Positions 9,451-18,087 of a stretch of 64,000 nucleotides of DNA are shown one piece after another (the stretch's first letter is position 1; each line of letters starts with the position of its first letter). The stretch is taken from the NCBI GenBank assembly GCA_963829135.1, contig CAWHHO010000002.1, positions 1 through 64,000 of the forward strand, in the 5' to 3' direction. Made by a program: the position numbers and the translations under genes. The notes beneath the pieces were generated by a model. That model was not told the origin of the DNA. It saw only the letters and a list, made by a program, of their open reading frames with translations, and searched no databases. Source of the stretch: Kumtagia sp963829135 (GTDB taxonomy: Bacteria > Pseudomonadota > Alphaproteobacteria > Rhizobiales > Rhizobiaceae).

Positions 9451-12336
9451 ATGACAATTCAACTGATCTTGCGGCGGGCGCTCAGTGCTCCTGCTTGGAA
9501 AGTCCTGGCTTTAGGACTTGGCCTGGCTACTTCGTCATCGGTTGTTCGGGCAGGACCACCGCTTGTGTTCAGCTACGAGACCCTGAATTACGGAACCTCG
9601 GGCACGTTCCTGACGGGCATTCGCGGGGACAACGTCGTGGGCAACTACGTTATACCAGGCACGACCGAAACGGGCGGGATCTACTACAATCTTGCAACCC
9701 AGGTTTGGTCTCCTCTACCCGTCGCCACCGCCAATGGCGCAAATTTTCCAGGCGCTATCGGGTCGTCTCCCTATGGTCCCAATTTCGGCACGCCAACGGG
9801 CATCTTGCGCGCAGTCGGCAGCTACCAGACTGCGGCGTCGGCCCCTTACGATCTTAGCTATCTCTACGACGGTGCGGCGGCGCCGGGCCAGCAGATTACC
9901 AACCTGGCCTATCCCAACCCGGCAGGCAAGCAGACCTTGTTCACGATCGCCCACAGCACCTTTGGCCATCAGGCCGTCGGTGACTACGACACCGACTTGG
10001 CGACAGGCAATGCATTTATCTACGACATCCGCAGCGGAACGTTCACGACCAACAATGTCCCCGGCGCCATCAGCACCACCGCCTATGGGATTTACGGCGA
10101 CAAGATCGCCGGCGGTTACGCGAAGGCGGCGATCGGCGGGGGCCTCGGCCCGCAGCATGGCTATATCTACGACCAAATCACCGGCACCTACGAAACGTAT
10201 GACCATCCTGGAGCCATCGGTACCCATTTCGAGGGCATCACCGGCGGTGGCCGGACCGACGAATACAACCTCGTCACGAACTGGATTTCCGCGGACGGTG
10301 CGGTGCATCCGGCGGTTATGCACGTCGACGCTCTCGGCATCGTGACCTGGTACGAGATCGACATCCCCGGCGAGGTCGTCTCATCCAACTCGGCATATGG
10401 CGACCATGTCGTCGGCATCTATGTGCTTGATGGCGCGACCAATGGGTACATCGCCACCATCCCGGGGATGTATAACCCGATCCGGAATACCGGAACCTTG
10501 ACATCAAGCGCCGTCAACGCCGCGGCATTGTCGGGCGGCAAGGGTGACGACATCGTCAACAGCGGCGCTGTAGAGGTCACCGGCACGGGCGGTGTCGGTA
10601 TGCGCGGCGAGACCTACGGCGTGCTGACGAATTCCGGCAGCGTTGTTGCCACCGGGTTGGTTGGCGCGGCGGCAGAGATGCATGGAGTATACGGCACCTT
10701 GCTGAATGCCGGCACTCTGCGCGCCCCTGCGGTCGCCGATGCCCTGCGCACGGGTGCCGACAGCTTCGGCACCGTGATCGTGAACACCGGTATCATCGAC
10801 GGCCGCATCGCAGCGACCGCGGGACTGGAAAAGCGGTTCGAGAACAGCGGCTGGATCGGCGTCAGCGGCACGGGCATACCAATTACCAGTCTCATAAGCG
10901 GCACGTTCGTGCAGACCTCGGCCGGAACCCTCGCAGTGCGGATGACCGACAGCGGCAACGATGCGCTGGAGGTGACGGGCACGATGCGGCTGGCGGGCAA
11001 GCTGGCGGCCAACTTCCAGACCACGAGTCTCAAAGCAAGCTACACCGTGCTTGCGGCGACCCAGGGATTGACCGGCACGTTCGGCACGTTGACGACAAGC
11101 GGCCTGCCGGCGCTGTTCGCGGCCTCGCTCGGCTACACCCCTACCGCGGTCACGCTTAACGTTGCATCCGGACTCCGCCAATTGCCCGGCATAACGTTCA
11201 ATCAGAGGGCGGTGGGCGCGGCCATCGACGCCATCATCAACACCACCACCAGCGGCAACCTGACTAGACTGCCAGCGTCGCTAAGCCGTCTTTATGCACT
11301 TCAGACGAGCGCCCTGCCGGGGGCGCTCAGCGCTCTGTCCGGCGAGGGCTACGCCAGCGAGAAATCCGTGCTGATCGGCGACAGCTTCTATAGCCGGCAG
11401 GCGATCCTCGGGCGCCTGCGCCAGGGAAATTATGCCGGACGGGATGGGCCTGTCGGCTCCCTTGCCCAAGGTGGCCCTGCTCAAACCGCTGACCCTGACG
11501 GCGACCTATCTACCGGTACGATATGGGGTCATGCGTTTGGCGGCGCGACGGACCTTGACGACGACGACTTGGCCGGCCTCGGCGAAAGCGTTGCCGGGAT
11601 CATTACCGGCGGCGACGCCAGAATCGATGACTGGCTGGTCGGCGCAGCGATCGGCTACTCGCATTCCAACACTGACATCGATGATCTCGCATCTTCCTTT
11701 AAGGCAGACAGCCTTTTGTTGGCGGTCTATGCCGGCACTAGCGCCGGCCCTTGGAACCTGCGCCTCGGCGCAAGCTACGCGTTTAGTCAGATCGACGCTG
11801 CCCGCACGATTGCTTACCCGGGCTATTCGGAGGAGGCGACAGCAGAATACAACGCGGGAACGGCGCAAACCTTTGCGGAAATAGGTTACGGCTTCACTGC
11901 CCAGTCGATTGCAATCGAGCCGTTCGCCAACCTGGCCTGGGTCAATCTCCGCACCGAGGACATCAATGAGACCGGCGCGTCCGCCGGGCTGGCAGGGCCG
12001 TCAGCCTCATCGAACGTCGGCTATACCTCGCTCGGAATTCGGGCCGCGACCAGCATCCCGGTTGGGGAGGGGATAATCCTGCAGCCTCACGCTTCGCTGG
12101 CCTGGCAATCCGCATTCGGTGACGTCGCGCCCAGTGCATCGCTCGGGTTTATCAGCGCGCCTGGCGCAAATTTCGAGATAGCCGGAGTGCCACTCGCTGA
12201 AAACACTGCTCTTGTCGAGATCGGTGCGGACATGATCATCGGCCCACGGACGCGCATAGGGCTGTCATATCTGGGACAGTTCGCGCAGGGCGCCAGCCAG
12301 AATGCGGTCCAAGCAGACCTCGTCTGGCGGTTCTAG
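9451..12336 (+). CDS. Autotransporter (type Va) with repeat passenger and C-terminal beta-barrel
   Basis: 961 residues. A Sec signal (about residues 1-35, basic start then LALGLGLATSSSVVRAG) leads into a passenger of HAF-like repeats (pattern YD...TGT...PGA...GI.GD.I.G.Y, about residues 40-340). A more beta-helix-like stretch rich in N-T/S-G turns follows (about 345-560), then a linker. The C-terminal autotransporter barrel covers about the last 270 residues (from GTIWGHAFGG) and ends in an aromatic residue (VWRF) as outer-membrane barrels do. The passenger should be displayed or released at the cell surface; no protease triad or adhesin signature was recognised. The start is ATG at 9451 with AAGGA eight bases before. 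A longer frame back to 9352 would bury the signal peptide. It is divergent from the TPP cassette and stands alone. Confidence 0.85.
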   Translation: MTIQLILRRALSAPAWKVLALGLGLATSSSVVRAGPPLVFSYETLNYGTSGTFLTGIRGDNVVGNYVIPGTTETGGIYYNLATQVWSPLPVATANGANFPGAIGSSPYGPNFGTPTGILRAVGSYQTAASAPYDLSYLYDGAAAPGQQITNLAYPNPAGKQTLFTIAHSTFGHQAVGDYDTDLATGNAFIYDIRSGTFTTNNVPGAISTTAYGIYGDKIAGGYAKAAIGGGLGPQHGYIYDQITGTYETYDHPGAIGTHFEGITGGGRTDEYNLVTNWISADGAVHPAVMHVDALGIVTWYEIDIPGEVVSSNSAYGDHVVGIYVLDGATNGYIATIPGMYNPIRNTGTLTSSAVNAAALSGGKGDDIVNSGAVEVTGTGGVGMRGETYGVLTNSGSVVATGLVGAAAEMHGVYGTLLNAGTLRAPAVADALRTGADSFGTVIVNTGIIDGRIAATAGLEKRFENSGWIGVSGTGIPITSLISGTFVQTSAGTLAVRMTDSGNDALEVTGTMRLAGKLAANFQTTSLKASYTVLAATQGLTGTFGTLTTSGLPALFAASLGYTPTAVTLNVASGLRQLPGITFNQRAVGAAIDAIINTTTSGNLTRLPASLSRLYALQTSALPGALSALSGEGYASEKSVLIGDSFYSRQAILGRLRQGNYAGRDGPVGSLAQGGPAQTADPDGDLSTGTIWGHAFGGATDLDDDDLAGLGESVAGIITGGDARIDDWLVGAAIGYSHSNTDIDDLASSFKADSLLLAVYAGTSAGPWNLRLGASYAFSQIDAARTIAYPGYSEEATAEYNAGTAQTFAEIGYGFTAQSIAIEPFANLAWVNLRTEDINETGASAGLAGPSASSNVGYTSLGIRAATSIPVGEGIILQPHASLAWQSAFGDVAPSASLGFISAPGANFEIAGVPLAENTALVEIGADMIIGPRTRIGLSYLGQFAQGASQNAVQADLVWRF

Positions 12337-12449
12337 ACTGGTGTGCTTACAAGTCTGCGACCCTGTCCAATTCTTCGGGCGCGCCAACCAATTACCGCTT
12401 AGTTCGGAACACGCGGCGGTGCGAGATCTGAGCCGGTTGAACCGGTTCT

Positions 12450-12662
12450 TCAGTCCCGCTGGCGCTCGCCATTGACAGGAAGCGGCGCTCGGTCGCTCGC
12501 TTCCTCTATTTGCTTCAGCAATTGAACCATGCGATCTGGCAACTCGGCTTCAACGGCATATATCGGCATACGCCATACATAGTGACGCATCTCCGTGCTG
12601 CGCGCATGGCGCCCAAATTCTGCGCCGAAGGGATCGTCCAGGAGAAGGGTTTCGCGGTCCAT
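12450..12662 (-). CDS. Small NepR-like protein (tentative anti-sigma factor)
   Basis: 70 residues. The segment AELPDRMVQLLKQIEEA (about residues 39-55) matches the second helix of NepR anti-sigma factors (PDRF..LL..L), and an arginine/tyrosine-containing helix precedes it, but the match to helix 1 is weak. NepR proteins hold the general-stress sigma factor EcfG inactive until phosphorylated PhyR titrates them. No phyR or ecfG is in the window. The start has AGGA seven bases upstream. A GGAAC-N16-AGTT element on the same strand ends 31 bases before the ATG, which suits general-stress control. It could instead be an unrelated small protein. Confidence 0.4.
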   Translation of the reverse strand: MDRETLLLDDPFGAEFGRHARSTEMRHYVWRMPIYAVEAELPDRMVQLLKQIEEASDRAPLPVNGERQRD

Positions 12663-12693
12663 GACTCATTCCTGCGTTCCCTCAGACGGCCAG

Positions 12694-12718
12694 AACTCGC
12701 TTCCTGAGGTATTGTTCC
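12694..12718 (-). promoter_or_regulatory. Candidate EcfG-type promoter upstream of the NepR-like gene
   Basis: Reading the minus strand, GGAAC (12718-12714) is followed after 16 bases by AGTT (12697-12694). Alphaproteobacterial general-stress sigma factors recognise a GGAAC -35 and a GTT-containing -10 at about this spacing. The same arrangement occurs at 14436-14460 and 16588-16612. This is a motif match only. Confidence 0.45.
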
Positions 12719-13177
12719 AGCCCAAACGTAGGGTTTTCAGGAAGTTTGACCCAGCCGAAGTGCCGTTATCATGCAAGAATGGTCATCCGAAGATCTGCCG
12801 GTAGTTCGCGAGCTTGCGCAGATGCTCCTTGACCTCAGTCAGCGACGGGCCTTTTCTTACCGTGTTCCAAGTCATCCTAGGGGTGGGGTGCGTTTCTATT
12901 CCGAACGAGCGATGCATATCGCGTCTCCTGCATTTGCCCTGCTGGAGCACCAATGTAGGCCGCCCTTGTTTCCAGCCGGTGCTGTACGCGCACCTGCCAG
13001 ATTGCAGTCGTAACAGAAACGTTTCAGCCCGCGCAGCAGTAGGGTCGCCAAATCGCCGGCCGGAATGATCATCACCGAGTTGGGCTGGTGCTTATCTTTG
13101 TGCCGGATCCGGTACGCTTAAGCGTCGGATGCGAGTTCGCACTTTCCACCAACCTGCTTTTCTGATATCAGTTATTT
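12719..13177. other. Intergenic region, no supported gene
   Basis: About 460 bases with only short overlapping open frames that lack ribosome-binding sites, domain motifs or coding-like composition. It may hold decayed sequence. I see no repeat or RNA structure I can name. The last 40 bases carry two GATATC sequences flanking the start of the next gene, which could be an autoregulatory site. Confidence 0.35.
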
Positions 13178-13378
13178 ATGGCGCGAGTCATATCCGATAT
13201 CAAAAAACGCGGACGTCCGGCGACAGGCGAAGGCACCCCTGTGCTGGTTCGCCTCCAGCCCGACATGCTCGCCGGCGTCGACCAGTTCGCATCCGAGCAC
13301 GACATCAGCCGGCCAGAGGCGGTGCGCCTCATCATTGCTGACTGGATGGACAAGCATCAGGTTATCAAGGGTGAGTGA
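13178..13378 (+). CDS. Ribbon-helix-helix (CopG/Arc-like) DNA-binding protein
   Basis: 66 residues. The basic start (KKRGRPATG) is followed by a beta strand (TPVLVRLQPDML) and two helices (AGVDQFASEHD and SRPEAVRLIIADWMDKH), the normal RHH plan. Such proteins bind DNA as dimers and act as antitoxins or local repressors. No toxin-like gene is directly adjacent, so a free-standing regulator is more likely. GATATC sits on both sides of the start codon and is a possible self-operator. The ribosome-binding site is poor. Confidence 0.6.
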   Translation: MARVISDIKKRGRPATGEGTPVLVRLQPDMLAGVDQFASEHDISRPEAVRLIIADWMDKHQVIKGE

Positions 13379-13566
13379 CGGACTGCCGCCGCGGGGACGA
13401 GAATATCGCAGGCCGGCAGCTCTATTCGCCGCGACCATAATTTCAATCCTGCGCCGGGTTGAATGATGCCGGCAGGTCTCAGCATTGAGGTTTCGCTTCG
13501 CGCAGCGGTGCGGCTACGGTACGCTGTCCGCGCCTATCCAGCACGGGATCGAAGGAGAGTTCCGCT

Positions 13567-13887
13567 ATGACCGCAAAAACCGCTTCCACCAAACCCCGCA
13601 CCAATACCCTCACTGCCGGGGCGATCGTGGCGCTCTGTTCAATCGTGACCGGCTGCCAAAACAACTCCGCAGCATTCATGTATGAGCAAGAAGCGCATGC
13701 ACAGGAGGTGTCAGCATGGTGCTACGCATATGATCTCGGACGCACGCCATCTCTGCATCAGGATTGCGTACAGCGGGCCTGGGTCGGCGTGCCCCCTAGC
13801 GAGTGTTTCCACCACCCCTGCAACGAGCAATTCAACGCGCTATACGCCTATCAGCCGTCCTATGGTTCGAGGCGAATCGATAAATAG
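13567..13887 (+). CDS. Small predicted lipoprotein, function unknown
   Basis: 106 residues. A signal sequence ends in a lipobox (SIVTGC, cysteine about residue 30), so the protein should be lipid-anchored in the cell envelope. The mature part has four further cysteines (WCYAYD, QDCVQ, SECFHHPC), enough for two disulfides, and is rich in Tyr, His and Gln. The start has AGGAGA about eight bases before ATG. I do not recognise the family. It lies among other small stress-type genes. Confidence 0.6.
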   Translation: MTAKTASTKPRTNTLTAGAIVALCSIVTGCQNNSAAFMYEQEAHAQEVSAWCYAYDLGRTPSLHQDCVQRAWVGVPPSECFHHPCNEQFNALYAYQPSYGSRRIDK

Positions 13888-13955
13888 GTAAGATGGCGCG
13901 GGCTTTCGCGAAGGGCGATCGAGAGGCGGTAAGGAAAAGCTTGCGCCGCCCGCTG

Positions 13956-14354
13956 TCAGGTGCACCCGACGGTTAGGCCATGCACCGCAGTTTCGTGATT
14001 CGATGTTCGCCAGATCAGCATCGGTAGGAGTACCATCTGGATGACGGTGAGCACGAGCAGAAGCCCGAAGTTATTGGCCGCGAAATCTCCGGCGAGCGCT
14101 TGACGAACGTGGCTTATTGCTATCCCCCCAGGCAGAACTCTGCTGTAAACGACGATCGCCGCCTTGAACGGCAACGTTTTCCAAAAGGAGACTAGGGCCG
14201 CGATCCCGATCGCAATGTCAGCGACCCCAAACGCATGGACCGCCGCCGATGATATCGGAAGCGGCCACGGTGCCCACGGGCGCGGATCGTTCATGAGTTG
14301 GCGCAGCGTCACCGCGCGTACTAGCTCCTTCCATCCGTGCATAAATCGATACAT
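13956..14354 (-). CDS. Small integral membrane protein (DoxX-like or DUF4267-like)
   Basis: About 132 residues from the chosen ATG with three to four hydrophobic segments, for example AVHAFGVADIAIGIAALVSF and FGLLLVLTVIQMVLLPMLIW. The layout resembles small DoxX-like or DUF4267-type inner-membrane proteins; I cannot decide between them. The frame stays open to 14561 but would then overlap the DUF2934 gene and its promoter motif, so I prefer ATG at 14354 or 14342. Neither has a strong ribosome-binding site, so the start is uncertain. Confidence 0.45.
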   Translation of the reverse strand: MYRFMHGWKELVRAVTLRQLMNDPRPWAPWPLPISSAAVHAFGVADIAIGIAALVSFWKTLPFKAAIVVYSRVLPGGIAISHVRQALAGDFAANNFGLLLVLTVIQMVLLPMLIWRTSNHETAVHGLTVGCT

Positions 14355-14435
14355 TATCCAACAATTGGCCGCTGCTTTCGCTAGTCCCGTGGTGGCCGAA
14401 AGATAGCGGATGCCCAACCCGTATTTCCAATTGGC

Positions 14436-14460
14436 GGAACCGGCAGTCTCATCGCGAGTT
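14436..14460 (+). promoter_or_regulatory. Candidate EcfG-type promoter upstream of DUF2934 gene
   Basis: GGAAC (14436-14440), 16 bases, then AGTT (14457-14460), 34 bases before the ATG of the DUF2934 gene. Spacing and -10 sequence are the same as at 12694-12718 and 16588-16612, which supports a shared general-stress sigma factor. Confidence 0.5.
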
Positions 14461-14494
14461 GCATCCCAACAGTCGATGGTTGGAGGCTTTCGCA

Positions 14495-14911
14495 ATGGAC
14501 GACAGAGAAGAGCGCATTCGACAACGAGCTCATCAGATCTGGGAATTGGCAGGACGGCCAAGCGGCCAACATGATGCTCACTGGAGCCTGGCTAAAGCCG
14601 AGATCGACAGCGAGCACGAAACGCTGGCCGGTCCAACGAAACTATCCGAATCGGCTGTTGCTCCCGAGGTCTCTGTGACCAAAAAAAGGGGACCGCGCCG
14701 GCGGCGCGAGGCTGAGGGCGCGGCCAGTGATAAAGCGCTTACCGACGAAGGCAAGCTTAGTCGCGTGGCCAAGGGAGAGGAGTTTGAGGCTCTACACCTG
14801 GCAGAAACGACAGACCTGTCACCAAATCAGGCAAAGGCTTTGCTGCGAAAGCATGGAAACGATTGGGCGAAGATCAAAGACGAGGCCAAGAGGTTCAAGG
14901 CAGAAGGGTAA
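14495..14911 (+). CDS. DUF2934 domain protein
   Basis: 138 residues. The N-terminus (DREERIRQRAHQIWELAGRP then a QHDAHW segment) is a clear DUF2934 domain, a short domain common in rhizobia and usually followed by a low-complexity tail. Here the tail is Lys/Arg/Glu-rich (KKRGPRRRREAEG) and ends in a helix with a DLSPNQAKALL segment. The start is ATG at 14495 because TGGAGG lies eight bases upstream; the longer frame from 14459 has none. The function of the domain is unknown. It is preceded by a candidate stress promoter and has a paralogue at 25522. Confidence 0.75.
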   Translation: MDDREERIRQRAHQIWELAGRPSGQHDAHWSLAKAEIDSEHETLAGPTKLSESAVAPEVSVTKKRGPRRRREAEGAASDKALTDEGKLSRVAKGEEFEALHLAETTDLSPNQAKALLRKHGNDWAKIKDEAKRFKAEG

Positions 14912-14937
14912 CCCTGCCAGATGGGCGGTCAATCAAA

Positions 14938-15147
14938 ATGAAGACGAGCAACCCAGCTGACCCGAACAACCCGAAGCCCACTCCGGACAATCCTTATCCC
15001 GAGCCGGCGCATTCCCCTTTTCCGCCCGAAGCGCCCCCGTTGGAACCGCCGGGCGTTCCACCTGTGACTGAACCCACTCCACCAGAGGAGCCAACGCAGG
15101 TGCCCCCGGGCTCACCACCGGAAGTGCCGTTCAACCAGCACAACTAG
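14938..15147 (+). CDS. Small proline-rich protein
   Basis: 69 residues, nearly half proline and glutamate (PEPAHSPFPPEAPPLEPPG and similar). It has no signal peptide or transmembrane helix and is probably unfolded. It starts 26 bases after the DUF2934 gene and may share its transcript. The ribosome-binding site is weak. Low complexity makes a chance open frame possible, although such short Pro-rich genes do occur beside DUF2934 genes in rhizobia. Confidence 0.45.
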   Translation: MKTSNPADPNNPKPTPDNPYPEPAHSPFPPEAPPLEPPGVPPVTEPTPPEEPTQVPPGSPPEVPFNQHN

Positions 15148-15257
15148 GATGAGGGCCCTAAAACAGCCCGCCGCCCGGCTTCAAAGCAACGCATGGGAAG
15201 GACGGAACTTTCATTGCGTTGCCCTCTTATACGAGCAGTGGAACATTGGAGGTCACG

Positions 15258-15566
15258 GTGAAAACGCTCACAGGGACATTTGAATCCAAAGCGCAAGCGG
15301 AAGACGCGGTTCTGGCACTTCAGGATGCCGGCGTCCCCTCCGCTGATGTCGTCCTTCAGGACGAAGACGGCTCAACATCCGTGACCGCTCGGGTGGATGA
15401 TGGCATGCTTGACGCCGCCGCCGCAATCCTTAACCAATCCGGATCTGTCGACGTTGATGAACCCTCACTCGCGGGCGAGGAACCGGGACGGGCCGCCGAT
15501 CCGCTGGTGTATTCGGACGACCTCGAAACGGAAGCACCCGTGATCGTTCAGCCTCTTCATCGTTGA
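15258..15566 (+). CDS. Small general-stress-type protein (GsiB/17M-like fold), function unknown
   Basis: 102 residues. It begins KTLTGTFESKAQAEDAVLAL, then DAGVPSADVVLQDEDG and a strand SVTARVDDG: a ferredoxin-like alpha/beta pattern as in the heat-induced 17 kDa general stress protein family (flipase-like domain). The tail is acidic. GTG at 15258 is chosen as start because GGAGGT lies five bases upstream; the frame is open 39 bases further but without a site. A GGAAC occurs near 15215 but its spacing to GTT is wrong. Confidence 0.55.
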   Translation: MKTLTGTFESKAQAEDAVLALQDAGVPSADVVLQDEDGSTSVTARVDDGMLDAAAAILNQSGSVDVDEPSLAGEEPGRAADPLVYSDDLETEAPVIVQPLHR

Positions 15567-15619
15567 GGACGTCTCGGACTTTGTCATCGTTGGGGACATC
15601 TCGGTCTTTTCCTGAAGGT

Positions 15620-16447
15620 CTAAGAAAGCCGAGCGGCTTGCTGGGCCGCCGAACTGGCGGCGTCCAGCACAACGCGGTTGCGTCCCGCGCGCTTAGCTGC
15701 GTAGAGACGTTGATCCGCGTCGCGGTAAAGCTGCGAGAAATTCGCGGGTGACGTAAATGTCACGCCACCAATGCTGAGAGACAATGCGTGCCGCTCTCCA
15801 TCCTGCGAGAATTCCACGGTACTGACAGCTTCTCGTATCCTCTCGGCAATGCCTGTGGCTCTAGAGGAATCAAGTCCGGGCAGAAAGACACCAAACTCCT
15901 CTCCGCCAAGGCGGGAGACGAGGTCAACCTCCCGAACATTCGTTTTGATGGCGTCTGCGATCAACTTCAGGGCGTCGTCCCCCCGTGCGTGCCCGTAACG
16001 GTCATTGACCGATTTGAAGTGATCCACGTCCAGGATCAGCAACGCTCCCTTGCCCTTATCCGCAGTCCCCTCGATTCGTTTGAGGTATGCGTCGATAAGC
16101 GAAGAGAATGCTCTCCGGTTTAAACAGTTCGTGAGTGAATCGGTCGTTGACAGGGTCAGAAGTTCGCGATGGGCGAGCGACAATTCGCGGAGCTTGGTGA
16201 GCAGGAAAAGGAAGAAAGGCGGCGCGATGATCAGAGGGATCATGAGATTGTTGATCGCCCTATCAGCTAGGCTCCATTCTCCGGTCTCGAGAGAATAGCT
16301 GTCGATGGCGAAAGCCAGAAGGATGCAGATCGCTGTGCCCATGGCTGTGCCGACATAGACCCTCAGTCTGCTTGTCGATGAGAGGTCAATCATTCTGTTA
16401 TTGGAACCCACGAAATCCTCAGCCATCAGCAAACAGCTGACTGTCAT
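15620..16447 (-). CDS. Membrane-bound diguanylate cyclase (GGDEF domain)
   Basis: 275 residues. It should make cyclic di-GMP. Two transmembrane segments (about residues 28-47 and 66-84) anchor it with almost no periplasmic loop, so it probably does not sense an outside ligand directly. The cytoplasmic GGDEF domain has LGGEEFGVFLP with an intact GGEEF catalytic loop. The product-inhibition site RxxD (REVD) lies five residues before it, so feedback control is expected. Metal and substrate residues ILDVDHFKSVND are also intact. No EAL domain. Several in-frame ATGs near the N-terminus leave the start uncertain by about 18 residues. Confidence 0.88.
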   Translation of the reverse strand: MTVSCLLMAEDFVGSNNRMIDLSSTSRLRVYVGTAMGTAICILLAFAIDSYSLETGEWSLADRAINNLMIPLIIAPPFFLFLLTKLRELSLAHRELLTLSTTDSLTNCLNRRAFSSLIDAYLKRIEGTADKGKGALLILDVDHFKSVNDRYGHARGDDALKLIADAIKTNVREVDLVSRLGGEEFGVFLPGLDSSRATGIAERIREAVSTVEFSQDGERHALSLSIGGVTFTSPANFSQLYRDADQRLYAAKRAGRNRVVLDAASSAAQQAARLS

Positions 16448-16587
16448 GGGTATACGCGTTCGCAGCCAACCGGTTGCGCGACGTCATGCGAATGCCAGCG
16501 AAACCGAACAACGGCTTCAGGGTTCGTCACCTGTTACAGGAGTTTGTCGGCGCGGCGTACCGGCACTTGGTGCCCCTGCATTCTCCG

Positions 16588-16612
16588 GGAACAACTGGCG
16601 CTTTTGCGAGTT
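16588..16612 (+). promoter_or_regulatory. Candidate EcfG-type promoter upstream of the ku region
   Basis: GGAAC (16588-16592), 16 bases, AGTT (16609-16612). The -10 is only 7 bases before the ATG of the small ORF at 16620, so that message would be nearly leaderless, or the promoter mainly serves ku (start 16797). It is the third identical GGAAC-N16-AGTT arrangement in 4 kb. Confidence 0.5.
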
Positions 16613-16619
16613 GAACGCC

Positions 16620-16751
16620 ATGCTCAGGATACTTCGCTATTTCGCCTCTGCTGTCGTGATCGGAACGCTCGTCACCGGCGCAGCGTGGCTAGCGTGGCCT
16701 GAACCGCCGCCAGAGGGCTACGCCAGCACCACTGGCCTGATCATTCGCTAG
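16620..16751 (+). CDS. Short single-pass membrane peptide
   Basis: 43 residues: MLRILRYFASAVVIGTLVTG then a hydrophobic AAWLAWP and a polar tail. One transmembrane helix with a basic cytoplasmic start. It lies 45 bases before ku and may be co-transcribed with it. No canonical ribosome-binding site, so this is a tentative call. Confidence 0.35.
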   Translation: MLRILRYFASAVVIGTLVTGAAWLAWPEPPPEGYASTTGLIIR

Positions 16752-16796
16752 TCGCTTCCCGATCAGCCTTCCGCACACCGACCGAGGAATTTTGTC

Positions 16797-17666
16797 ATGG
16801 CCCCACGCCCCGCCTGGAAGGGTTATTTGAAGCTATCGCTGGTGACATGTGCGGTCGAGTTGACAAACGTGGTCACTCATGCCGAGAAAGTGTCCTTTCG
16901 CGTCCTCAACCGGAAGACCGGGAATACCGTCAATCGCATCTACGTGGATGGAGAGACCGGTAAGCCGGTTGGCGACGATGACGAGGTCAAGGGTTACGAA
17001 GTCAGCGATGGTGAGTTCATCACGATCGAAGAAGACGAGATCGAAGCGGTGCAGATCGAGTCGTCGCACACGATGAATTTCGACGGGTTTGTCGACAAGG
17101 CCTCGATACAGCAGATCTATCTCGATACGCCCTATTATTTGGCGCCGGCCGACAAGGTGTCCGAAGAAGCGTTCGCGGTGATTCGTGACGCGATGGCGGG
17201 CAAGAAAATGGCCGGAATTGCTCGCATTGTTCTCTATCGGCGCGAGCGCCCGGTCGTCATCGAACCGCTTGGTAAAGGCATGGTCGTCACGACACTCCGA
17301 TATGACAATACCGTCCGCCAGCCGCAGACGGTCTTCGGCGAGATCAAATCCGTGAAGGCCGACAAGGAAATGACGGATCTCGCAGAGCACATTATCGACA
17401 AGAAGAAGACGACGTTCGACCCGTCGACGTTCGACGACAAATATGAGGAGGCGCTGCTTGAACTGATCAGCGCGAAGAAAGCCGGCAAGCGAGCTCCGAA
17501 ATCGGCCGCTCCCTCCAAGCCATCGAATGTCGTCGATCTGTTTCAAGCGCTTAAGGAAAGCCTGTCGCCCGAGGCGGATGATGCACAGCCATCCAATGCC
17601 AAGCGTCCCGCGGCACAGAAGAGCTCAGGCAAGCCCAAGAGTGCGACCAAGCGCAAATCCGCCTAG
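16797..17666 (+). CDS. ku: Ku protein, non-homologous end joining
   Basis: 289 residues, typical of bacterial Ku. The protein forms a homodimeric ring on double-strand DNA ends and recruits the ligase LigD. The core Ku beta-barrel runs from about residue 5 to 235, with recognisable WKGYLKLSLVTCAVEL at the start, YYLAPADK and LYRRERPVVIEPLGKGMV. The tail is Lys/Ala/Pro/Ser-rich, as in other proteobacterial Ku proteins where it aids DNA binding. No ligD is in the window, so the partner must be elsewhere. A general-stress type promoter lies 185 bases upstream, which agrees with known stress or stationary-phase use of end joining in rhizobia. Confidence 0.95.
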   Translation: MAPRPAWKGYLKLSLVTCAVELTNVVTHAEKVSFRVLNRKTGNTVNRIYVDGETGKPVGDDDEVKGYEVSDGEFITIEEDEIEAVQIESSHTMNFDGFVDKASIQQIYLDTPYYLAPADKVSEEAFAVIRDAMAGKKMAGIARIVLYRRERPVVIEPLGKGMVVTTLRYDNTVRQPQTVFGEIKSVKADKEMTDLAEHIIDKKKTTFDPSTFDDKYEEALLELISAKKAGKRAPKSAAPSKPSNVVDLFQALKESLSPEADDAQPSNAKRPAAQKSSGKPKSATKRKSA

Positions 17667-17721
17667 TGTCAGAGCTTAGAGGCCCGCGTTCTGGGGCGTA
17701 CAGGTTCCAGACCCCTTGCTG

Positions 17722-18087
17722 CTAAACCCAATCTGGTGTGATCTTGTAGTAGTCGAACGATTCCTGTCGGGCGGTGGCACCGTCGACTTGGGTGAGTTCA
17801 TCAATTGAGTAAGTCGGTGCGTCCTTGAGCTGCTCCTTGCTGAACGGCACCACGTATCCACCTGCTTCTTTATCATAGTCCAACGAAGCCCACGGGACAG
17901 CGTGATAGCGCTCTCCAATACCGAGGAAGCCGCCGAAACCGATCACCGCGAACATGATCCTGTTCGCTGTCTTCTCCAGCATTACATCCTTGATTTCGCC
18001 AATATGATCGCCTGCACCGTTATACACTTCGGTACCGACGACGCGGGTGGCCCGGATTGCTGCGGTGTGACCCGTTGCAGTTGTCAT
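17722..18087 (-). CDS. PRC-barrel domain protein
   Basis: 121 residues with one PRC-barrel: a strand-rich segment ATRVVGTEVYNGAGDHIGEI, then VMLEKTANRIMFAVIGFGGFLGIGERYHAVPW. These small soluble barrels are frequent among rhizobial stress genes, and their function is mostly unknown. It faces ku tail to tail, 55 bases apart. A possible GGAAC element (18145-18141) lies upstream on the same strand with an ATT at the -10 position, a weaker match than the other three. Confidence 0.85.
   Translation of the reverse strand: MTTATGHTAAIRATRVVGTEVYNGAGDHIGEIKDVMLEKTANRIMFAVIGFGGFLGIGERYHAVPWASLDYDKEAGGYVVPFSKEQLKDAPTYSIDELTQVDGATARQESFDYYKITPDWV

Noticed and set aside
13178..13378. Toxin-antitoxin module
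   Set aside because: The RHH protein fits an antitoxin, but no toxin-like gene follows or precedes it.
15213..15235. Stress promoter before the 15258 gene
   Set aside because: A GGAAC is present, but CGTT follows after only 8 bases and no GTT lies at 16-18 bases.
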